NCBI GenBank assembly: GCA_021153185.1
Contig: JAGKTY010000001.1
Span: forward strand, 62,001-126,000
Origin: Lachnospiraceae bacterium
GTDB taxonomy: Bacteria; Bacillota; Clostridia; Lachnospirales; Lachnospiraceae
Direction of reading: 5' to 3'
Length of the DNA stretch: 64,000 nt
Shown here: positions 58,502-64,000 of the stretch, in pieces
Numbering within the stretch: the stretch's first letter is position 1
Layout of the letters: each line of letters opens with the position of its first letter
Notes under the pieces: model-generated
Databases searched by the model: none
What the model was told of the DNA's origin: nothing
Seen by the model: the letters and a program-made list of their open reading frames with translations, nothing else
Program-made: the position numbers and the translations under genes

Positions 58502-59356
58502 ATGCAAATTGGAATCATTGGCGCCGGCCGGGTAGGTACTAGCGTTGGCAAGTACTTTGCACAGTCAGGCAAAACGGTTGTCGGTTTTTATGACAACGAA
58601 CAGATGGCAGCAAAGGAGGCTGCAGAGTTTGCACAAACGGACTGCTTCTTGCGTCTTGAGGAGCTTGTGCGAAGGAGCGATACCCTGTTTATTACATCGC
58701 CGGATGGAATCATCCGCGAGGTTTGGGATTGTATTCGGGAAATGTCCATAGAATCAAAAATCATATGTCATTGTAGTGGTTCATTATCATCCGATGTTTT
58801 TTCAGGAATAGAGGACAAACATGCGTATGCGTGCTCTATTCATCCTATGCTCGCTTTCAGCGATAAATTTTCATCCTACAAACAATTGAATCAGGCTTTT
58901 TTTACAATCGAAGGTGACAAGTATGCCGTGCAGGAGATGAAAGCATTTATGGAGTCTTTGGGCAATCAGGTTTGTGAGATTGCAAAAGAGCAAAAGGGAC
59001 TTTATCATGCAGCGGCAAGTGTGCTGAGTAACCATGTCGTGGCAGTGCTTGCGGCGGGTTATGAATTGCTTGTGGAAAGTGGTTTTTCGGAGCAGTTTGC
59101 AAGGTTAGCCAGTGCAAACCTCGTACTTGGCAATGTGCAAAGTGTGGTCGAAAATGGACCTGTCAAAGCGCTTACCGGACCGATAGAACGCGGCGATGCG
59201 CTCACGGTACAAAAGCACCTGGCATGTATACCGGATGAGATGAGAGAGATGTACTGTGTGCTTGGAAATCGTATTGTACAGCTTGCGGAGGAAAAAAATC
59301 CGACAAAAGATTATAGTGAAATGAAAAAAGTATTGTTAAGTAAGGGAGAACAATGA
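58502..59356 (+). CDS. Rossmann/DUF2520 reductase, candidate ketopantoate reductase
   Basis: 284 aa. An NAD(P)-binding start (MQIGIIGAGRVGTSVGKYFA) and the F420-oxidoreductase-like fold (CHCSGSLSSDVFSG, then SIHPMLAFSDKFSSY) are followed by an all-helical DUF2520 C-terminal domain (GLYHAAASVLSNHVVAVL). It starts the panB-panC-panD-coaBC group, which otherwise lacks a panE or ilvC. I infer it supplies the ketopantoate-reducing step, as described for PanG-type enzymes. GGAGGTGG precedes ATG 58502; the TTG at 58442 is not used. Confidence 0.82.
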   Translation: MQIGIIGAGRVGTSVGKYFAQSGKTVVGFYDNEQMAAKEAAEFAQTDCFLRLEELVRRSDTLFITSPDGIIREVWDCIREMSIESKIICHCSGSLSSDVFSGIEDKHAYACSIHPMLAFSDKFSSYKQLNQAFFTIEGDKYAVQEMKAFMESLGNQVCEIAKEQKGLYHAAASVLSNHVVAVLAAGYELLVESGFSEQFARLASANLVLGNVQSVVENGPVKALTGPIERGDALTVQKHLACIPDEMREMYCVLGNRIVQLAEEKNPTKDYSEMKKVLLSKGEQ

Positions 59357-59357
59357 T

Positions 59358-60185
59358 ATGAAAAATACAGCGGTGACATTTAAACAGGCAAAGGAAAAGG
59401 GCGAAAAGCTGACCATGCTGACGGCTTACGATTATTCGACGGCAAAGCTTGTGGACAGTGCGGGCATCAATTCTATTCTGGTAGGGGATTCCCTCGGCAT
59501 GGTCATGCTTGGCTATGACGATACGCTCTCTGTAACGATGGAGGATATGATTCACCATACTAAGGCAGTCTCAAGAGGAGCAAAAAATGCGCTCGTCATT
59601 GCAGATATGCCATTTATGTCGTATCAGACATCAGTGTATGATGCAGTTGTAAACGCCGGCCGTCTCATCAAAGAAGGCGGTGCGCAGGCCGTGAAGTTAG
59701 AAGGCGGAGCAGATGTATGTGAACAGATTGAAGCAATTGTAAAATGTCAGATTCCGGTGTGTGCACATCTTGGACTTACACCACAGTCAGTCAATGCCTT
59801 CGGCGGTTTTAAGGTGCAGGGAAAAGGGAAAGAAGCAGCTCAGAAAATTTTGGATGATGCAAGAAAAATCGAAGAGGCGGGCGCGTTTGCAGTCGTTCTC
59901 GAGTGTGTACCAAATAAGCTTGCCAAAAAGATTTCCGAGTCAATTTCGATTCCGACAATCGGAATCGGTGCAGGTCCTGATTGTGACGGACAGGTGCTTG
60001 TCTATCAGGATATGCTTGCTATGTATTCAGATATGAAGCCAAAATTTGTCAAACAGTATGCACAGATTGGCCAGCAGATGAAGACTGCGTTTGAAGCGTA
60101 TGCAAAAGAAGTTAGCGAAGGCTTATTTCCAAGCGAGGAGCACTGCTTCAAAATCGATGACGAAGTGATAGAAAAACTCTACTAA
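59358..60185 (+). CDS. panB: 3-methyl-2-oxobutanoate hydroxymethyltransferase
   Basis: 275 aa TIM-barrel enzyme making ketopantoate. MLTAYDYSTAKLVDSAG and GDSLGMVMLGYDDTLSVTM near the N-terminus (Mg-binding Asp in GDSL), VKLEGG, AHLGLTPQSVNAFGGFKVQG and GIGAGPDCDGQVLV are PanB motifs. It starts 1 bp after the upstream gene, so the two are coupled. Confidence 0.96.
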   Translation: MKNTAVTFKQAKEKGEKLTMLTAYDYSTAKLVDSAGINSILVGDSLGMVMLGYDDTLSVTMEDMIHHTKAVSRGAKNALVIADMPFMSYQTSVYDAVVNAGRLIKEGGAQAVKLEGGADVCEQIEAIVKCQIPVCAHLGLTPQSVNAFGGFKVQGKGKEAAQKILDDARKIEEAGAFAVVLECVPNKLAKKISESISIPTIGIGAGPDCDGQVLVYQDMLAMYSDMKPKFVKQYAQIGQQMKTAFEAYAKEVSEGLFPSEEHCFKIDDEVIEKLY

Positions 60186-60205
60186 TGATATAAAAGGAGA
60201 TAAAA

Positions 60206-61045
60206 ATGAAAATTTGTGATACAGTTGAGGAAGTAAGAAGCCAGGTAAAACAGTGGAAAAAAGAAGGATTCAGTGTAGGATTTGTCCCGACGATGGGCTA
60301 CCTTCACGAAGGACATAAAAGCCTGATGGAAAAAGCGCGTCAGACTTGTGACAAGGTTGTTGTCAGCATTTTTGTCAATCCGATGCAGTTTGGTCCGACA
60401 GAAGATCTTGAGAGCTATCCGAGAGACTTGGAAAAAGATGCAAAGCTTTGTGAGACCGTGCCGGTTGATCTCATTTTCCATCCGCAGCCGGAAGAAATGT
60501 ACAAAGATGGGTTTTGCTCTTACGTGGATATGAACGGTCTTACGACAGAGCTGTGCGGCAAGACGAGACCAACGCATTTCCGCGGAGTACAGACAGTCGT
60601 ACTCAAGCTGTTTCACATCGTGCAGCCGGATTATGCATTTTTCGGACAAAAGGATGCACAGCAGCTCGCTGTCATTAAGCGCATGGTTACGGATCTGAAT
60701 GTGGATGTCAAAATCGTGGGATGCCCGATTATCCGCGAGGAAGATGGACTTGCCAAAAGCTCGCGCAACACATACCTGAACAAAGAAGAAAGACAGGCTG
60801 CACTCATTTTGTCAAAATCGTTAGCAGAAGGTAAAAAATTAATCGATGCAGGCGAGAAACAAAGTGCAGTTATCAAAAAGGCAATTGCCAATGTCATTGA
60901 GACGGAGCCGCTTGCACGAATTGATTATGTGGATGTGGTTGATTTTGATACAATCACACCGGTAGAGACGCTAAATGGAAGTACACTTGTTGCCATCGCG
61001 GTATACATCGGAAAAACGAGACTAATTGATAACATTATTGTCTGA
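60206..61045 (+). CDS. panC: Pantothenate synthetase
   Basis: 279 aa ligase joining pantoate and beta-alanine. Nucleotidyltransferase motifs: PTMGYLHEGHKSLM (HxGH), SIFVNPMQFGPTEDL, VLKLFHIVQPDYAFFGQKDAQQ and KSSRNTYL (KMSKS-like). AAAAGGAGATAAAA precedes the start, 20 bp after panB. Confidence 0.96.
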   Translation: MKICDTVEEVRSQVKQWKKEGFSVGFVPTMGYLHEGHKSLMEKARQTCDKVVVSIFVNPMQFGPTEDLESYPRDLEKDAKLCETVPVDLIFHPQPEEMYKDGFCSYVDMNGLTTELCGKTRPTHFRGVQTVVLKLFHIVQPDYAFFGQKDAQQLAVIKRMVTDLNVDVKIVGCPIIREEDGLAKSSRNTYLNKEERQAALILSKSLAEGKKLIDAGEKQSAVIKKAIANVIETEPLARIDYVDVVDFDTITPVETLNGSTLVAIAVYIGKTRLIDNIIV

Positions 61046-61145
61046 TCAGAGCCGAGCAAAAAGAAAGCATCGTAGATGCGGTTTTGCGAATGTGGTTTGG
61101 AATAGACAATTCATGATATTTTGAGCAGTAAAACGGAGAAAAAAG

Positions 61146-61550
61146 ATGACAATCACAATGTTAAAAGGAAAAATTCACAGGGCGGTCGTGAAGCAGGCAG
61201 AGCTTCATTATGTCGGAAGCATCACGGTTGATCCGGTTTTGATGGAACAGGCCGGTATTTTAGAATATGAATATGTACAGATTGTCGATGTGGAAAACGG
61301 AAACCGGTTTGAAACATACACGATTGCAGGAGAGCCGAATAGTGGTATGATTTGTTTAAACGGCGCCGCAGCAAGACAGGTTGCGGTCGGAGACCACATC
61401 ATTTTGATGAGCTATGCACAGATGACACCTGAGGAAGCAAAGTCGCATAAGCCGCGCGTTGTATTTGTGGATGAAAATAACAAAGCCATCAAGGTGTCAA
61501 ACTACGAAAAGTATGGAAAATTGACAGACGAGATGATCTGCGAAGTGTAA
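61146..61550 (+). CDS. panD: Aspartate 1-decarboxylase
   Basis: 134 aa, makes beta-alanine from aspartate. The self-cleavage site is Gly24-Ser25 in HYVGSITVD, which generates the pyruvoyl group. MLKGKIHRAVVKQAEL and LNGAAARQVAVGD are family motifs. It follows panC after a 100-bp gap without a clear terminator. Confidence 0.96.
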   Translation: MTITMLKGKIHRAVVKQAELHYVGSITVDPVLMEQAGILEYEYVQIVDVENGNRFETYTIAGEPNSGMICLNGAAARQVAVGDHIILMSYAQMTPEEAKSHKPRVVFVDENNKAIKVSNYEKYGKLTDEMICEV

Positions 61551-61597
61551 AAAGCGATTGGAATACACTTAGGAGATGCCAAAGAAGGAGTATTTTT

Positions 61598-62794
61598 ATG
61601 TTAAAGGGCAAAACCGTTGTTTTGGGCGTGACAGGAAGTATCGCCGCATACAAGATTGCAAACCTTGCAAGTATGCTTGTGAAGCTACATGCAGATGTGC
61701 AGGTCATTATGACACAAAATGCAACGAATTTTATCAATCCAATTACATTTGAGACACTGACCGGAAATAAATGTCTGGTCGATACGTTTGACCGCAATTT
61801 TCAATATAGCGTTGAGCACGTCAGTCTTGCCAAAAAAGCAAGCGTTTTTTTGGTGGCCCCTGCCAGTGCCAATGTCATTGGTAAAATGGCAAATGGCATC
61901 GCGGACGATATGCTCACGACGACAGCACTTGCCATGAAGTGTCCGATTCTGGTTGCGCCTGCGATGAATACCAATATGTATGAAAACCGCATCGTTAAGG
62001 ACAATCTGGACAAACTCCGCGCATATGGCATGAAGGTCATCGCGCCGGATTGCGGCTATCTGGCATGTGGGGATGTCGGCGCCGGAAAGCTTCCAAAGGA
62101 AGAACTCCTTCTTGAATTTATCTTACAGGAGACTGCTTATGAGCAAAAGGATCTGGCAGGAAAAACGGTACTTGTCACGGCAGGACCGACGGTAGAAGCC
62201 ATTGATCCGGTACGCTTTATCAGCAATCATTCCACCGGTAAAATGGGTTACGCCATTGCCAAATGTGCGGCAAGACGCGGTGCAAAGGTTATTCTTGTTT
62301 CGGGTCCTGTCAACCTTGAAAAACCGGTATTTGCAGATGTCATTTCTGTGCAAAGTGCAAAAGAGATGTACGAGGCAGTGATGGCACATAAGGATGAGGC
62401 AGACATCATTGTAAAAAGTGCGGCTGTGGCGGATTACACACCGGTAACGGTCGCAGCTGAAAAGATGAAGAAGAAAGACGGAGACCTTTCCATAGAGCTG
62501 GAGCGGACAAGAGATATTTTGAAAACGCTCGGAGAAACGAGAAGAGATGGTCAGTTTATCTGCGGCTTTGCGATGGAAACGCAAAATCTCATCGCAAATG
62601 CAACAAAGAAATTAGAGAGCAAGAATGTGGATATGATTGTGGCGAACAGCCTCCGTACACAAGGTGCAGGCTTTGGCACGGATACCAATATTGTGACGCT
62701 TCTGAAAAAGGACGGCATGCTGGAGCTTCCGATTATGTCAAAGGATGAGGTGGCGGCGCGCATTTTAGACGAGGCCGCAAAAGCATTTCGTTAA
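61598..62794 (+). CDS. coaBC: Phosphopantothenoylcysteine decarboxylase / synthetase
   Basis: 398 aa fusion. The CoaC part (about 1-185) has GVTGSIAAYKIANLAS, the catalytic His in EHVSLAKKASVFLVAPASAN and PAMNTNMYEN with its Asn. The CoaB part (about 190-398) has TAGPTVEAIDPVRFISNHSTGKMG and VAAEKMKKK. It catalyses the two steps after pantothenate kinase toward CoA, completing the pathway logic of this operon; coaA/coaX is not in the window. Confidence 0.96.
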   Translation: MLKGKTVVLGVTGSIAAYKIANLASMLVKLHADVQVIMTQNATNFINPITFETLTGNKCLVDTFDRNFQYSVEHVSLAKKASVFLVAPASANVIGKMANGIADDMLTTTALAMKCPILVAPAMNTNMYENRIVKDNLDKLRAYGMKVIAPDCGYLACGDVGAGKLPKEELLLEFILQETAYEQKDLAGKTVLVTAGPTVEAIDPVRFISNHSTGKMGYAIAKCAARRGAKVILVSGPVNLEKPVFADVISVQSAKEMYEAVMAHKDEADIIVKSAAVADYTPVTVAAEKMKKKDGDLSIELERTRDILKTLGETRRDGQFICGFAMETQNLIANATKKLESKNVDMIVANSLRTQGAGFGTDTNIVTLLKKDGMLELPIMSKDEVAARILDEAAKAFR

Positions 62795-62805
62795 TAGTAT
62801 AAAAA

Positions 62806-62851
62806 AGATACGCTTCGTCAATACTCGTATGAAGGTTGACGAAGCGTATCT
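62806..62851. repeat. Long perfect hairpin after coaBC
   Basis: A 16-bp perfect stem (AGATACGCTTCGTCAA / TTGACGAAGCGTATCT) with a 14-nt loop. On the - strand it is followed by TTTTTT, on the + strand by no T-tract, so it is a terminator only for transcription from the right, where no - strand gene exists. The right arm shares the dispersed motif seen at 51397. Confidence 0.6.
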
Positions 62852-62857
62852 CGACTC
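62842..62857 (+). repeat. 16-nt dispersed motif, copy 2
   Basis: AAGCGTATCTCGACTC, identical to 51397-51412, at the right arm of the hairpin. Confidence 0.5.
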
Positions 62858-62898
62858 TGTGGATCATGTTTAGCGTTTGAGCGGGACGAGTTAGGGAT

Positions 62899-63909
62899 AT
62901 GCAACAAGAGAAACAACGGGATTATCTGTTTGACAACTTCAAAGCGATATTGATTATTTTGGTAGTGCTTGGCCATTTTCTGGAGCCGAATTATCGGAAT
63001 AATCCGATGCTGTTTGAACTGAAGTGGGCTATTTTTTCAGTGCATATGCCTGCTTTTATTTTTGTGTCCGGCTATTTTTCAAAGAAAAAAGCGTCATTTG
63101 AAAAACTGATTAAGGGAATCGCAATCCCATATGTCGTCTATGAATTGGCATATTATGTACTATATCATATGATTGGAAAAGAGACGACCTTCAGTCTTCA
63201 TAGACCCAAATTTTCCCTCTGGTATCTGATGGGACTTTTTGTTTGGAAATTAGTAACGCCTTACTTTTCAAAAATACCGGGGAATATGGTGCTTGCAATG
63301 ATTGCCGGTCTTTTGATCGGACTGACGGACTATGATAATTTTTTCTCGATTCCGAGAATCGTTTATTTCTTTCCCTTTTTCCTTGCGGGTATGCGGTTTG
63401 AAAAAAGTATGCTAAATCGTCTTAGGTGCAAGGCTTGCAAAGTGGTTGCGGCAATCGTAATGATTGCGGGCGTTATGTATCTGGCTTTGGATCAGATGCA
63501 CAGAAGTATGCCCGTGCAAATTTTTTACGGAAGATATTCGTATGAGGTGATGGGACAGAGCGCGCTTTGCGGCATGTGCATCAGGCTTCTTTGTTATGTC
63601 ATTTCCTTCGTTTTGACATATGCGATTATCATTTGGATTCCCCAAAAACAGACAATGCTTTCCTACATGGGACAGCGCACAATGGCAATCTATATTTTCC
63701 ATGGACTGCTCTATTCGGCGGTTCATTTCAAGCTGTCGATGCTATCGGCTGTCGATACAAACGCGGAGGCTGCATTGCTCATTACCGGTTGCATCGCGTT
63801 GACGTTTGTATTGTCTGCCAAACCATTTACCATGATAACAGATTTGGTTGCTTCGGTTCCAATCGAAAAACTGACGAGGATAACACATGATTCGAAAAAC
63901 AGAGAATGA
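62899..63909 (+). CDS. Acyltransferase-3 family membrane protein
   Basis: 336 aa with about ten helices. DNFKAILIILVVLGHFLEP at the N-terminus has the conserved His of the acyltransferase-3 (fucose 4-O-acetylase/OafA) family, and VHMPAFIFVSGYFSKKK and YIFHGLLYSAVHF are further family motifs. It probably O-acetylates a surface sugar. The ribosome binding site is weak (TTAGGGAT). Confidence 0.85.
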   Translation: MQQEKQRDYLFDNFKAILIILVVLGHFLEPNYRNNPMLFELKWAIFSVHMPAFIFVSGYFSKKKASFEKLIKGIAIPYVVYELAYYVLYHMIGKETTFSLHRPKFSLWYLMGLFVWKLVTPYFSKIPGNMVLAMIAGLLIGLTDYDNFFSIPRIVYFFPFFLAGMRFEKSMLNRLRCKACKVVAAIVMIAGVMYLALDQMHRSMPVQIFYGRYSYEVMGQSALCGMCIRLLCYVISFVLTYAIIIWIPQKQTMLSYMGQRTMAIYIFHGLLYSAVHFKLSMLSAVDTNAEAALLITGCIALTFVLSAKPFTMITDLVASVPIEKLTRITHDSKNRE

Positions 63910-63935
63910 TGATTGTTGCAGGAAGGATTTATATC

Positions 63936-64000
63936 ATGGGAAACACTGTATTCAGACGGGAAAATCCGGAATTGCGGCGAAATAAAGGACCGGAACTTTG
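63936..64000 (+). CDS. 5' end of an unidentified gene, cut by the window
   Basis: ATG 63936 with GGAAGG 9 bp upstream opens a frame (MGNTVFRRENPELRRNKGPE) that runs off the end. An in-frame ATG at 63909 is an alternative. Too little is present to name it. Confidence 0.5.
   Translation, partial: MGNTVFRRENPELRRNKGPEL

Noticed and set aside
61046..61145. Start-less frame in the panC-panD gap (AEQKESIVDAVLRMWFGIDN)
   Set aside because: It reads like a protein end, but I cannot match it to any family, so I do not call it a relic.

Overview
This 64 kb window looks like a chromosomal segment of a spore-forming, low-to-mid GC Clostridia, most likely a Lachnospiraceae. That placement is inferred from the protein families, the ATG/GTG starts behind AGGAGG-type Shine-Dalgarno sites, the spoIIA and spoVA genes, and lineage-typical small proteins; no rRNA or tRNA is visible to confirm it. 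Almost all genes lie on the + strand. The exceptions are rsmH (19.0-20.1 kb) and a six-gene cluster (30.4-33.6 kb). I see no CRISPR array, prophage, intact insertion sequence or RNA gene.

Layout. 0-4 kb: the 3' part of a FapA/DUF342 gene, folC, a 51-aa small gene and a zinc-ribbon/TPR membrane protein. 4.1-5.5 kb: the forespore operon spoIIAA-spoIIAB-sigF, with a relic of a PatB/MalY aminotransferase directly behind it. 5.7-15.4 kb: a DUF4153 membrane protein, a heterodimeric ABC exporter, a large PAS/GGDEF/EAL protein and an ArsP_2-type exporter. 15.4-30.3 kb: the spoVA genes, here split into spoVAA-AB-AC, spoVAD and spoVAE. Between them lie a chemoreceptor, rsmH, citrate synthase, metY, cysK, truA, a MATE exporter, a DegV protein and ridA. 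30.4-33.6 kb (- strand): DUF1294, a LytTR regulator, DUF5721 and three small membrane proteins. 34-37.8 kb: argC, a 58-aa protein, a GNAT acetyltransferase, argB and argD under likely ArgR control. 37.8-45.7 kb: an orphan solute-binding protein, a lipoprotein ComEA, a response regulator/kinase/GerMN-lipoprotein trio and comEC. 45.7-50.1 kb: a 51-bp tandem repeat, a 5'-truncated MBOAT acyltransferase, a DHHW protein and a PilZ-containing cellulose-synthase-like enzyme. 50.1-64 kb: an EamA transporter, enolase, carB, holA, small zinc-ribbon genes, a pantothenate/CoA operon (DUF2520 reductase-panB-panC-panD-coaBC), an acyltransferase-3 protein and a truncated last gene.

How the genes work together. 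SpoIIAA and SpoIIAB control sigma-F, and the spoVA genes form the dipicolinic-acid channel of the maturing forespore. In Bacillus subtilis these loci are adjacent; here they look like the same locus spread apart by inserted housekeeping genes. The three separated spoVA units carry near-identical sigma-G-like promoters (GTATA or GCATA, 17-18 bp, CACACTA or TACACTA). At spoVAD and spoVAE the -10 lies inside the left arm of a terminator hairpin, so only read-through RNA should form the hairpin while the forespore transcript escapes it. The EAL protein and the PilZ synthase both point to c-di-GMP control of an exopolysaccharide. The arginine, cysteine and pantothenate genes are small coherent biosynthetic units.

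Several short dispersed repeats and two gene relics lie in the intergenic gaps, mostly next to terminators. All functional calls come from reading motifs by eye; no database search was run.
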